A stretch of DNA of 64,000 bases from Schaalia sp. ORNL0103 (GTDB lineage: Bacteria; Actinomycetota; Actinomycetes; Actinomycetales; Actinomycetaceae), in contig NZ_JAHXSA010000004.1 of NCBI RefSeq assembly GCF_019429565.1, forward strand, positions 62,001 through 126,000, written 5' to 3'. The translations under genes and the position numbers were made by a program. Position 1 is the first letter of the stretch, and each line of letters starts with the position of its first letter. Shown here piece after piece: positions 8,101 to 15,874 of this stretch. Under the pieces are notes generated by a model that was not told the DNA's origin, did not search any database, and saw only the letters and a program-made list of their open reading frames with translations.

Positions 8101-9748
8101 AGGGCTCCTTGAGCTTGATGACCTTGTAGAGGGCGTTGCGCACGACGGAGTATGACAGGCCGGCGCTGATGTCGCGCACATCGGCGCCTTCCTTCTGCGC
8201 CTGCTTGACGGAGGAGTTCATGAACACCGTGCAGCGGGTGCCCAGGTCCACGGGGGATTCGGATTCCATGGCCATGCGCGCGAAGGAGCGCACGTCGGTG
8301 CCCATCGTCTGCGCGAAGGTCTGCAGGAAGGAGCCGCAGCCCGAGGAGCAGGCCTCGTTGACGGAGATGGAGTCCACCGCGTGGTCGCGGATGCGCAAGT
8401 ACTTCATGTCCTGGCCGCCGATGTCGATAACGGAGGTGACGCCGGGGCAGATGAACTCGGCGGCGCGGTAGTGCGCCATCGTCTCGATCTCGCCTTCGTC
8501 CATGGTGAGGGCGGACTTGACGAGGCCCTCGCCGTAGCCGGTCGCGCACGAGCGGCCGATCTCGCATCCCTGCGGCAGAGCCGAGCGGACCGCGCGCACG
8601 ATGTCGACGGCCGCGGCCACGGGGTCGCCCTCGTTGGAGGCGTAGTGGGTGAAGACGATGCGGTCCTGGGAGTCGATGACGACGGCCTTGATCGTCGTGG
8701 AGCCCGCGTCGATGCCGAGCCAGCAGCGGCCCTCGGCCTCGTCGAGGCTGGCCTTGGGGATGACGTCGAGGCTGTGTCGGGCCATGAACTCCTCGCGGTC
8801 CTCGGGGGTGGCGAAGAGGGGGGCCATGCGCGGGGACTCGACCTGCACGGGGGCGGCGGCGAGGCGCTCCATGAGGGTGGTGAGCTTGTCGCCGCGGGCG
8901 TCGACTGGGGTGGCGCCCGATTCCTCGGCCTGGCGGGCTTTCTTGGCGGCCTCCTTCTCGGCGAGGAGGGCCGCGCCGATCGCGACGTACAGCTGGGCGT
9001 CGTCGGGGGTGACGAAGGAGTCGGCCTTGGGCAGGAGGGCCTTGTAGGCCTCGCGCAGGGCGGGCAGGAAGTGCAGGGGGCCGCCGAGGAACATGACGGT
9101 TCCACGGATCGGGCGCCCGCACGCCAGGCCGGCGATGGTCTGGGTGGCGACGGCGTTGAAGATGGAGGCGGCCAGGTCCTCGTGGGCGGCGCCCTGGTTG
9201 ATGAGGGGCTGGATGTCGGACTTGGCGAAGACGCCACAGCGCGACGCGATCGGGTAGAGCTGCGTGTGGCGGGTCGCCATCTCTCCCAAGCCCGCGGCGT
9301 CCGTGTGCAGCAGGGTCGCCATCTGGTCGATGAACGCGCCGGTGCCGCCCGCGCAGGTGCCGTTCATGCGCTGCTCGGGGGTGGGGTGCAGGTAGGTGAG
9401 CTTGGCGTCCTCGCCGCCCAGCTCGATGACGACGTCAACCTCGGGGTGGAGGCGCTGGGTGGCCTCGGTGCCGGCGATGACCTCCTGGACGAAGGGGATA
9501 CCCATGGCGCGGGCGGTCGTCAGGCCGCCGGAGCCGGTGATGGCCGCGTGGACGCGGGCGCCGGGCAGGGCGCGCTCGACGTCGGCGAGGAGGGCTCCCA
9601 GGGATGCGCGCACGTCGGCGTTGTGCCGGCGGTAGTCGGAGAAAAGGCGGCGATTCCCGTCCAAAACGACGGCCTTAACCGTCGTCGAGCCGACGTCGAT
9701 GCCGAGCTGATAGGGGCGCGTTGCCTCGTGGTGACCCTGTGTTGTCAT
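5183..9748 (-). CDS. Acyl-CoA dehydratase activase-like protein with tandem BadF/BcrA ATPase domains
   Basis: This 1521-residue protein carries two ASKHA ATPase domains, each beginning with a phosphate loop (LGIDVGSTTVKAVV near 15 and LGIDAGSTTIKAVV near 344). Both have the cysteine loop that in 2-hydroxyacyl-CoA dehydratase activators binds a shared [4Fe-4S] cluster (MNGTCAGGTGAF and CSSGCGSF). A cysteine cluster KTCRLCQNHC follows near 624. The long C-terminal half resembles the DUF2229/HgdB-like region, with CYPAIVV near 1128 and CPNIICAQPFACLPNH near 1420. AGGAGG lies six bases before the ATG. Similar large proteins occur in anaerobic actinobacteria. No separate dehydratase subunits are nearby, so the substrate is unknown; an electron-activating role is inferred. 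Confidence 0.8.
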   Translation of the reverse strand: MTTQGHHEATRPYQLGIDVGSTTVKAVVLDGNRRLFSDYRRHNADVRASLGALLADVERALPGARVHAAITGSGGLTTARAMGIPFVQEVIAGTEATQRLHPEVDVVIELGGEDAKLTYLHPTPEQRMNGTCAGGTGAFIDQMATLLHTDAAGLGEMATRHTQLYPIASRCGVFAKSDIQPLINQGAAHEDLAASIFNAVATQTIAGLACGRPIRGTVMFLGGPLHFLPALREAYKALLPKADSFVTPDDAQLYVAIGAALLAEKEAAKKARQAEESGATPVDARGDKLTTLMERLAAAPVQVESPRMAPLFATPEDREEFMARHSLDVIPKASLDEAEGRCWLGIDAGSTTIKAVVIDSQDRIVFTHYASNEGDPVAAAVDIVRAVRSALPQGCEIGRSCATGYGEGLVKSALTMDEGEIETMAHYRAAEFICPGVTSVIDIGGQDMKYLRIRDHAVDSISVNEACSSGCGSFLQTFAQTMGTDVRSFARMAMESESPVDLGTRCTVFMNSSVKQAQKEGADVRDISAGLSYSVVRNALYKVIKLKEPSDLGERVVVQGGTFLNDSVLRAFELLTGREVVRPDIAGLMGAYGAALTARMHDTGEGTSSLATIEALEGFSVDTTRKTCRLCQNHCQMTISTFSNGERHVSGNRCERGASLERVPKKSDLPNLYDWKYKRIFGYRRLTEKKAFRGDIGIPRVLGMYENYPFWFTMLTELGFRVMISGRSNHDLFETGMESIPSENVCYPAKLVHGHIESLLDKGITTIFYPCVDFEQKLTESENSYNCPIVATYPEVIRNNMERLLEPGTKFISPFVNFGNREYLPAHLSKTFKQYGYDIPVDEMKAALDKAWEEDAAVKAEIRAKGVETIEWMREHGVRGIVLAGRPYHLDPEINHGIPEVIVGLGMAVLTEDSIIDARLERPLRVLDQWSYHSRLYEAAARVGDEPDLEMVQLNSFGCGVDAITADQVQEILEGRGDVHTVLKIDEVSNLGAAKIRLRSLDAAITERATLASTIDEAGAGDGTDGAELAPASSVGLVSGSVDTATLRDPSGDAAREEQAGHIKPRTAFTEEMREAGYEILAPQMSPIHFRFLTPLFATAGLKVRVLEHTSRTSMEVGLKYVNNDSCYPAIVVIGQLLDEFISGRADPDRTAVGITQTGGMCRASNYAALLRKGLRDAGYPQVPVIALSVQGIEDNPGFHLGIPHIHKAIQAFVIGDAIQSMLLRVRPYEATPGSAMELYRTWDGYVQEWITSGRVAALGGRVSYGKIIRECVRAFDALPLRDIPRKPRVGLVGEILVKFHPDANNHAVDVIEAEGCEAELPGLMQFFHNSVATAAWDKENLGIEGKQRYIMPIVLWALKKYEKPVHRAFAATNGKFEPHRPIEEMISRSQDIARLGNQAGEGWYLTAEMVDMIEHGCPNIICAQPFACLPNHVVGKGMFRALRTRYPEANIVAVDYDPGASEVNQLNRIKLMLATALQSPEARDSEILQLVDVEEPASCGGSGSVMLGMPTIPSRRAAFR

Positions 9749-9773
9749 GAGGTACCTCCTGGGTTCTCACCAC

Positions 9774-9802
9774 AACTTAGGAAACCCCTCACGCAGAGTC
9801 AA
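9774..9802 (-). promoter_or_regulatory. Predicted sigma-70 promoter of the activase gene
   Basis: On the minus strand TTGACT (9797-9802) and TAAGTT (9774-9779) are spaced by exactly 17 bp. They lie about 25 bp upstream of the ATG at 9748 and its AGGAGG. Confidence 0.6.
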
Positions 9803-9964
9803 AGCTGTCCACCGACTGCTGGTACGCGGCGATTAAAACCGCAGAATAACCGCGAAAATAGGACGCGTTTTGCGTTTTGGAGGTGCGGATCCCACTCATG
9901 CGAAAACCAAGAATTACAACATATGAAGCGTGACAAAATTCGCGCCCTAGGAGGCAGTGAGCGA

Positions 9965-11950
9965 TCAGGAGGCGGCCGCGACGCGGATCGCTCGGACCTG
10001 GGTGGCCTTGACGCTCGCCCACAGGCTCTCACCGACGCCGATGCCCAGGTCGGACCAGGCGGCGGCAGTCACTCGGGCGGTCACCGACACGCCCTGCGCG
10101 AGCGCGACGCGCACGCTCACGAGGGAGCCATCGACGTCGATACCAGCGACGACGCCGCGCAGGACGGAGCGCGGCGAGGCGTGAGCCTCCTCGCGGGACA
10201 GGGCCACGGCCTCGGGCGGGAAAGTCAGGGCGACGCGCGCAGACTCCTCGCCAGGGCCAACGCTGTCGGAAGCCGCCCACAGCGCCCCGTCGCCGACGCG
10301 CACGCCGACCATGCCTGGGCGCGCCACAGGAGGCCCACTCACAATGTTGAGCCCGGCCAAGCGGGCCGCGAACACCGATGCAGGCGAGGCGAGCACGCGG
10401 GCGGGTTCGCCCTCCTCGACGATGCGCCCCTCCCCCATGACGATCATGTGGGAGGCGAGGGAGAGGACCTCGGCGATGTCGTGGGAGACCAGCAGGGTTG
10501 TGATACCGGCGCCCGCCAGGCGCTCGCGCAGGACGGCGGAGACCTGGGCGGTGGCCTCGACGTCGAGGGCGGCCGTGGGCTCGTCAAGGATGAGGACTTC
10601 GGGGCGGAAGACGAGGGCGCGTGCGATCGCGACGCGGGCCGCCTGGCCGCCCGACAGGTCGGAGGCGCGCTTGTGGGCGAGGTCCGCGATCCCCACGGCT
10701 CGCAGCTGTTCGAGGGCGGCCGCCCGGGCCTCGGCGCGCCCCACCCCGCGCACGCGCAGCGGGAAGGCGACGTTGGCAGCCACGCTCATGTGGGTGAAGA
10801 TGCGGGGCGCCTGGGAGACCATGGCAACGCCGCGTCGGCGCGCGGGCACGAACGTGGCGGCATCATCGACGACACGCTCGCCGATGCTCGCACTGCCGCT
10901 GTCGAGGCGCAGCGTTCCTGCGATCACCTGGGCGAGGGTGGACTTTCCGGCGCCGTTATGGCCGACGACGGCGGTGACGAGGCCGGGGCGAAGCGCCGCG
11001 TCCACGTCCCAGCCGCGCGCCGCCACGGTTCCGGCGACACGCACGGCCACGCCCTCCCCCGCTTCTCCCGCGAGCGCGGAGGGGGCCTCGGGGAAGCGAG
11101 CGGACGAATCAGCGGAAGCGGAGACCAGCCCGGACCTCGTCGATCGAAGGAGAGAGGCGAGCCGTCCCCACGGGGTTTCCGTGAGCGCAACGACAGCGGC
11201 TGCGACGCCGAGGAGGACGATGCCGAGCGCAAGGGCCAGGTCCGCGTCGGACTCTCGGGCCAGGTAGATCTGGAGGGGCATCGTGCGGGTGACGCCCTGC
11301 ATGGATCCCGCGAAGGTGAGGGTCGCGCCGAACTCGCCGAGGCATCGGGCCAGCGCGAGGGCGGCGCCGCGCCCGAGGCCGGGCAGGACGGTCGGCAGGG
11401 TGATCTGCCAGAACACGCGCGTGGGCGAGGCCCCCAGGGAGGAGGCCATCTCGTCGAGCCCCTGCTCGCGGGCGCGCAGCGCGGATTCGAGGGTGACGAT
11501 GAGGAAGGGCAGGGAGACGAAGACCTGCGCGATGACGACGGCGGTTGTCGTGAAGGCGATGTCGAGGCCGGCGCCGCTCAGGAGCGCCCCGAGGGTCGAG
11601 CGCCTGCCGAAGGCCGCGAGCAGAGCGATGCCGGCGACGACGGGAGGCAGCGAGAGCGGCAGGGCGACGAGGATGCGGGCGGCGCGCACGCCCCGCCACG
11701 AGCGGGACAGAAGGAGGGCGGCGGGGACGCCGAGGAGGAGGTCGACGCCGAGGGCCATCAGACACGTGCGCAGCGACAGGCCGAGGGCGTCGCGAGCCTC
11801 CGGGGTCGCGAGGGTCGCGCCGAGGGTGGCCCAGTTGACGCGCCCCAGCATGAAGGCCAGGGGCAGGACCAGGAAGCACAGGGCGAGCGCGCCGAGGCCC
11901 CCCGCCCAGACGGGCAGGGGACTGACGGCGGGCGTCCTGCGTGACTTCAC
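9965..11950 (-). CDS. modBC: Fused molybdate ABC transporter permease-ATPase (ModB-ModC)
   Basis: This single 661-residue frame joins an inner-membrane permease to its ATPase. Residues 1-260 resemble ModB, with several membrane spans and the coupling-loop region LGASPTRVFWQITLPTVLPG followed by CLGEFGATLTFAGS. Residues about 310-530 form an ABC ATPase with Walker A GHNGAGKST, signature LSGGQ, Walker B VLILDEPTAALD and switch His in LVSHD. The C-terminal 100 residues resemble a TOBE molybdate-binding domain. The GTG start lies nine bases after the modA stop, so the two genes are co-transcribed and probably translationally coupled. The partner is ModA; the substrate is inferred from ModA and the cofactor genes around it. 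Confidence 0.88.
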   Translation of the reverse strand: MKSRRTPAVSPLPVWAGGLGALALCFLVLPLAFMLGRVNWATLGATLATPEARDALGLSLRTCLMALGVDLLLGVPAALLLSRSWRGVRAARILVALPLSLPPVVAGIALLAAFGRRSTLGALLSGAGLDIAFTTTAVVIAQVFVSLPFLIVTLESALRAREQGLDEMASSLGASPTRVFWQITLPTVLPGLGRGAALALARCLGEFGATLTFAGSMQGVTRTMPLQIYLARESDADLALALGIVLLGVAAAVVALTETPWGRLASLLRSTRSGLVSASADSSARFPEAPSALAGEAGEGVAVRVAGTVAARGWDVDAALRPGLVTAVVGHNGAGKSTLAQVIAGTLRLDSGSASIGERVVDDAATFVPARRRGVAMVSQAPRIFTHMSVAANVAFPLRVRGVGRAEARAAALEQLRAVGIADLAHKRASDLSGGQAARVAIARALVFRPEVLILDEPTAALDVEATAQVSAVLRERLAGAGITTLLVSHDIAEVLSLASHMIVMGEGRIVEEGEPARVLASPASVFAARLAGLNIVSGPPVARPGMVGVRVGDGALWAASDSVGPGEESARVALTFPPEAVALSREEAHASPRSVLRGVVAGIDVDGSLVSVRVALAQGVSVTARVTAAAWSDLGIGVGESLWASVKATQVRAIRVAAAS

Positions 11951-11959
11951 GCGTCGATG

Positions 11960-12754
11960 TTACTTCGCGGCGGGCGTGAAGCCAGCGCTTTCGAGGACCT
12001 TCTGACCGTCGGCGGAGAGGACCAGGTCGATCCACTTCTGGCCCAGATCCTTCTTGGTCGAGGCGCTCACGAGGGCGATCGGGTACTTGTTGACGGCCTC
12101 GTCGGCACCCTGGATGGCGACGGTATCGACGGCGTCGCCCTCGGCCAGGGCGTCGGTCTTGTAGACGATGCCGGCGTCGGCCTGGCCGGAGGAGACCTTG
12201 CCGCGCACGTCGGTAACCGCCTGCTCCTCGGAGACTGGGTTCAGGGTCACGCCGAGCTTTTCAGTGAGGGTCTTGGTGAGTTTGCCGCAGGGGACCTCGG
12301 GTGCGCAGACGACCAGCTTGACGCCGTCGAGCGAGGAGTCGAGGCCGGTCACTCCCGCCGGGTTGCCGGGCGTCGTGATGAGGGTGAGGGTGTTGGTGAC
12401 GAAGATGGTCTGCGCGTCGACCTGGGAGGCGTCGGCAGCCTTCTTCATGGTGGATTCGTTGGCGGTGGCCAAGACATCGACGTCGGCGCCCTCGCCGAGC
12501 TGGGTCACGAGGTCCTGGGAGCCGGCGAAGTTGAAGCGCACGTCCACTCCGGGGTTAGCTTCCTCGAAGATCTCTTCAAGCTCACCGAAGGTCTCGGTGA
12601 GGGAGGCGGCGGCGTAGACGTTGAGGACGGTGGTCTCGGCGGGCTGCGTCGCCTCGGCCGAGGCCGTGGACTCGGCGGGGGTGGAGCCACCCGCGCAGGC
12701 TGCGAGTGCCAGGGCGGCGGCGCCGATGGCGGGGAGGATGCGAAGGTAACGCAT
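11960..12754 (-). CDS. modA: Molybdate-binding lipoprotein ModA
   Basis: This 264-residue periplasmic-binding-type lipoprotein has a signal peptide with lipobox ALAAC (lipidated Cys at 20). The mature protein shows ModA hallmarks: VYAAASLTETF, FNFAGSQDLV, DVLATANESTM and GKVSSGQADAGIVY. It would capture molybdate or tungstate outside the membrane and deliver it to the ModBC fusion encoded immediately downstream. The ATG at 12754 is chosen over the longer frame because AAGGAG lies eight bases upstream and because it starts the signal peptide. Transcription diverges from moaB. Confidence 0.92.
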   Translation of the reverse strand: MRYLRILPAIGAAALALAACAGGSTPAESTASAEATQPAETTVLNVYAAASLTETFGELEEIFEEANPGVDVRFNFAGSQDLVTQLGEGADVDVLATANESTMKKAADASQVDAQTIFVTNTLTLITTPGNPAGVTGLDSSLDGVKLVVCAPEVPCGKLTKTLTEKLGVTLNPVSEEQAVTDVRGKVSSGQADAGIVYKTDALAEGDAVDTVAIQGADEAVNKYPIALVSASTKKDLGQKWIDLVLSADGQKVLESAGFTPAAK

Positions 12755-13098
12755 GCGAATCTCCTTTTGAGAGGGAAGAGAACGCATTAAATCTAACAAC
12801 CCGAGATGCGGACGCGCAACGATTCGCTCACGCTCATCCAAATCGTTACTTTTGCGTTTAATTTCGGGGAAATATGCACACGCATTTAACTTGCCTAGAC
12901 CCATCATAAAACGGGTTATTCTGCTGCGTGCACGTTGTCACAACCGCCTCTCGACATGCACAGACGCCCGCAGCCTTCTTTTCCCTCGGCCCACGCACAC
13001 ACAAAATCGCCTCGCGACCACGCTCAACTCCCAGGCCCACCCCCACAGCAGGAAGGGACTAGGATCACACTTATACACATTCGCCACCGGAGGACACC
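12755..13098. promoter_or_regulatory. Divergent control region between modA and moaB
   Basis: This 344-base stretch contains no gene. It holds the start signals of modA (minus) and moaB (plus). An inverted repeat AACGATT (12818-12824) / AATCGTT (12841-12847) with a 16-base spacer lies upstream of modA and is a candidate operator. For modA, TTGCGC and TAGATT hexamers 18 bp apart can be read on the minus strand. No classical ModE palindrome is seen. Confidence 0.35.
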
Positions 13099-13611
13099 AT
13101 GCCCAAGCCTGTCGACTACGACCTCAGCCAGATCAGCGCCCACGTCATCACCTATTCGGACCGCATCCAGCGCGGCACGAAGGGGGATCGGGCAACCCCC
13201 GCCTGTACGACAGCGCTGGCCGAGGCCGGCCTCGGCCCCGTGACGGTCGCGGCGATCCCCGAGAGCGCCGACATCCTCGAGACGGAGATCCGCGACGCGC
13301 TCGAGGCCGGCGCCCGCTTCATCCTGGTCCTGGGCGGCTCGGGTTTCGGCGTGGGCAACTACGCGCCCGAGGTCGTCCGCTCGATCGTCGAGGTCGAGAT
13401 CCCCGGCATCGCCGAGCAGATCCGCGCCCACGGCCTCGCCAATACCCCCCTGTCGGGTCTGTCCCGCGAGGTCGTCGGCGTGACGGCGCGCGACTCCTCG
13501 GGCGCGCTCATCATCTCCTCTCCCGGCTCGCGCGGCGGTGCGCTCGACACCCTCGAGGTGGTCACACCCCTGCTCCCCGCGATCTTCCACCAGTTGGACG
13601 AGGAACACTAA
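13099..13611 (+). CDS. moaB: MoaB/MogA-family molybdopterin-binding protein (divergent)
   Basis: The 170 residues match the MoCF_biosynth domain that adenylylates molybdopterin before Mo insertion. Visible parts are ISAHVITYSDRIQRG, GDRATPACTTAL, PLSGLSREVVGVTA and the C-terminal SSPGSRGGALDTLEVVTPLLP. The usual GGTGxxxRDxTPE loop reads GGSGFGVGNYAPE, so the Arg-Asp pair is replaced by Gly-Asn. A second copy with the canonical loop lies at 33896-34387. This copy may therefore be altered in activity. The ATG is preceded by GGAGG. Its stop is three bases from the stop of the convergent wall-binding fragment. Confidence 0.82.
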   Translation: MPKPVDYDLSQISAHVITYSDRIQRGTKGDRATPACTTALAEAGLGPVTVAAIPESADILETEIRDALEAGARFILVLGGSGFGVGNYAPEVVRSIVEVEIPGIAEQIRAHGLANTPLSGLSREVVGVTARDSSGALIISSPGSRGGALDTLEVVTPLLPAIFHQLDEEH

Positions 13612-13614
13612 GGG

Positions 13615-14409
13615 TCAGGAAACGTAGCCCAGCCAGCGTCCCGAGTCCGCAAACGAGGACATACGACCAGAGACAATCACCCGCCCGGTGGCCATGACAC
13701 CGGAGTCGGCAAAGTAGTACCAGGAACCGCCAATACTCTGCCAGCCCGAGATCATCGCACCCGAAGGCTGCATGAAGTACCAGGCATCGCCCTCACGCAG
13801 CCAACCGGTGACCATCTGACCCGACTCGTTCATGAAGTACCAGGAGCCGCCAACCTGTTTCCACCCGGTGGCCATCACGCCTGCGCCATCGAAGTAGTAC
13901 CAGGTGCCGCCAATACTCTGCCAGCCCGTGGCCACAGCTCCAGAGGAAAGCATGTAATACCAGCGTCCATCGACTTTCTGCCAACCCGTGAGCATCACGC
14001 CGCTCCACTCGTCCAGGCGATACCAGCTCCCTCGATCAGCGAACCATCCGATCGACGCACGACCGTCGACGAAATAGTGCCAGTTCCCGTCGACTCGCAG
14101 CCAGCCCTGCGCGGTCGGATTCCCCTTATCATCAAGGTAATACCGGGAGCTCCCGTCGTAGATCCACCCTGTCGCCATTGCGCCGGTGGAATCCATCCAG
14201 TACCAGGAACCACGATCATTCACCCACTGGCTCGTCGCGCAATACGGATGCCCCGTAAAGAAGTACCAGTTGCCCGACCAGCCCTTCCACCAGCCATACG
14301 TCGACTGCGGACGAGCACCCTGGAACCACCATGCCCGCGGCGTGACACCCTGGTAGTACTCATGCCCCCAAGAAGCGGCAGACAGATCATTATAGTTGAT
14401 GCCCGATTC
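13615..14409 (-). pseudogene. C-terminal half of an IS-split secreted protein: cell-wall-binding repeats
   Basis: About 264 residues consist of some ten repeats of the form G-W-x-x-x-x-G-x-W-Y-Y/F-x-x-x-x-G-x-M/A-x-T-G-W, the choline/glucan-binding repeat that anchors proteins to cell-wall polymers. The frame is cut at its 5' end by the ISL3 element at 14418-15866. Joining 14409 directly to 15867, with one copy of the 8-bp duplication, restores a continuous frame reading VVGTFTESGINYNDLSAAS into the upstream metallo-beta-lactamase domain. The fragment has lost its start and signal peptide and is probably silent. Confidence 0.9.
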
Positions 14410-14417
14410 GGTAAAGG
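14410..14417. repeat. Target-site duplication, left copy (GGTAAAGG)
   Basis: GGTAAAGG abuts the left end of the IS and is repeated exactly at 15867-15874. Eight bases is the usual duplication length for ISL3-family elements. Confidence 0.95.
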
Positions 14418-14423
14418 GGCTCT

Positions 14424-15752
14424 TCAGAGTTGAGTGTGGGCGGAGGCGTCTAGGCCTCCTGCGATGAGGAGCATTCGGAGTCTGTAGTTGGTGGGGTTGC
14501 GGTAGCCTCTGGCGGTGCGTCTGCCCAGCTCGATGATTCCGTTGATGGCTTCGGTGGGGCCGTTGCTGGCTCCGCCGGTGTCGAAGTAGGCCAAGAAGGC
14601 GTCCTTCCACTTGCGTAGGGTCCGGCCCAGGCGAGCGATTTCGGGGATGGGACACGTTGGTAGGCGCTCGATGAGATGAGCGGCCAGGCGTCGGCCTTGG
14701 GCGGGTGTGGCTTGGTGGAAGACATCTCGCACGTGCTGGGCACAGTGGTAGGCGACTTCGACACTGATATGCGCCTCATCTGCCGTGAAGGCCTCACGGA
14801 GGCGTTCTTGTTGACGTGGGGTGAGCCTATGGCGCGAGGCGCGCAAAAGATTGCGGATCTGATAGAGGGGATCGCCCTTGCGTCCGCGGTGACCGGTCGT
14901 GTCTTGCTGGACGCGACGACGCACCTCATCAAGGGCGTCGCCAGCGAGCTTGACGATATGAAAGGCGTCCAGCACGCTGGTTGCGTCTTGGAGCTGGTCA
15001 TCAATGGCGTTCTTATATCCCTGGAAGGGATCCAGTGTTGCGATCTGGATACCGGAGCGAAACTGTTCGCCGCGCTCTTCTAGCCAGTTCTTGTACACGG
15101 TGCCAGACCTTCCCGGGACCAGATCCAACAAGCGGGCCGTGGGATGATCCTCCCCGCGCGTCAGGTCCACGATGCCAGTGAGCTCACGGGGGCCCCGTCG
15201 GCGTCGGTCCTGGTGGTGCCACACGTGCTCGTCAACTCCCAATACCTGCACCCCTGCGAAACGGGCAGGGTCATCAGATGCGGCTTGCAGACACGGCTTG
15301 ATATGGGACCACACGGTATTCCACGTGGTTCCTAACTGGCGAGCCAATCCTGCAATGCTGGCTCCCTCGAAGCGCAACTGTCGGATCGCCCAGCGGATCG
15401 CCCGGGCGCCCAGACGCGCCCGGTGTGCACACACCCGCTCGTCATGCTCCAGGAATGTCACCGTCTGGCAGGTGGTTTCGCGGCATATCCAGCGCCGCTT
15501 AAACCACCGGATCCGCACCGGGACCCCGGCCCAGGGCGCGTCGATCACCTCCACCACCACGCGCCCGTGGCCTTGAGCGATCACCCCACACCCAGGGCAT
15601 CCAGCACAGCGATCACAGGACTCTATGTCGAGCACCAGACCACACTCACGTCGAGCGACAGCAACCAGATGGAAGCCCTCCAAACCGACGAGCAGATCAC
15701 ACCGATCACAACGATCAAGCGACGCAGAGCAGCAGCAGGTAGGGTGAGACAT
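14424..15752 (-). CDS. ISL3-family transposase
   Basis: The 442 residues (from ATG 15752) begin with a zinc-finger region (CDRCDLL, then CDRCAGCPGC and CRETTCQTVTF) as in zf-ISL3. A helix-turn-helix (IAGLARQLGTTWNTVWSHI) and the DDE domain follow. Candidate catalytic residues are Asp in GVDEHVWH, Asp in TLDPFQGYKNAI and Glu in PTEAINGIIE. The ATG at 15752 is preferred over TTG 15800 or ATG 15797 because AAGGA lies eight bases before it. That ribosome site sits inside an inverted repeat (15754-15767 with 15797-15810) which could hide it in read-through mRNA. Confidence 0.93.
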   Translation of the reverse strand: MSHPTCCCSASLDRCDRCDLLVGLEGFHLVAVARRECGLVLDIESCDRCAGCPGCGVIAQGHGRVVVEVIDAPWAGVPVRIRWFKRRWICRETTCQTVTFLEHDERVCAHRARLGARAIRWAIRQLRFEGASIAGLARQLGTTWNTVWSHIKPCLQAASDDPARFAGVQVLGVDEHVWHHQDRRRRGPRELTGIVDLTRGEDHPTARLLDLVPGRSGTVYKNWLEERGEQFRSGIQIATLDPFQGYKNAIDDQLQDATSVLDAFHIVKLAGDALDEVRRRVQQDTTGHRGRKGDPLYQIRNLLRASRHRLTPRQQERLREAFTADEAHISVEVAYHCAQHVRDVFHQATPAQGRRLAAHLIERLPTCPIPEIARLGRTLRKWKDAFLAYFDTGGASNGPTEAINGIIELGRRTARGYRNPTNYRLRMLLIAGGLDASAHTQL

Positions 15753-15753
15753 T

Positions 15754-15810
15754 GTCGAGGTCCTTGACGACAGCGGGGGTAGAAGTCCGCTCATCATCAA
15801 GGACCTCGAC
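15754..15810 (-). promoter_or_regulatory. Inverted repeat covering the transposase ribosome-binding site
   Basis: GTCGAGGTCCTTGA (15754-15767) is the exact reverse complement of TCAAGGACCTCGAC (15797-15810), with a 29-base loop. In a transcript entering from outside the IS the 14-bp stem would bury the AAGGA site. A transcript starting inside the loop would leave it free. Such protection from read-through is known for other IS elements; here it is inferred. Confidence 0.5.
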
Positions 15811-15866
15811 CTCTACCCGCAACCCCCGACCAAGACCCGGTCACCCACACTCAACTCGGAAGAGCC

Positions 15867-15874
15867 GGTAAAGG
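15867..15874. repeat. Target-site duplication, right copy (GGTAAAGG)
   Basis: This is the exact partner of 14410-14417 and abuts the right inverted repeat of the IS. Confidence 0.95.

Larger units (their letters stand above)
14418..15866 (-). mobile_element. ISL3-family insertion sequence, 1449 bp, apparently intact
   Basis: The ends are 23-bp inverted repeats with a single mismatch (14418-14440 and 15844-15866), starting GGCTCTTC as in other ISL3 elements. They are flanked by the perfect 8-bp duplication GGTAAAGG. The element holds one full-length transposase gene whose stop codon lies in the left inverted repeat. It lies in the same orientation as the gene it interrupts. The intact frame, clean duplication and restorable target suggest a recent insertion. 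Confidence 0.95.

Noticed and set aside
8381-11944. 1187-residue plus-strand open frame
   Set aside because: It spans antisense to two well-supported genes and the gap between them. Composition is typical of a shadow frame.
13615-14655. Wall-binding fragment read as a complete 346-residue gene starting inside the IS
   Set aside because: The first 75 residues are antisense-like IS sequence in another frame; the real 5' part is on the other side of the IS.
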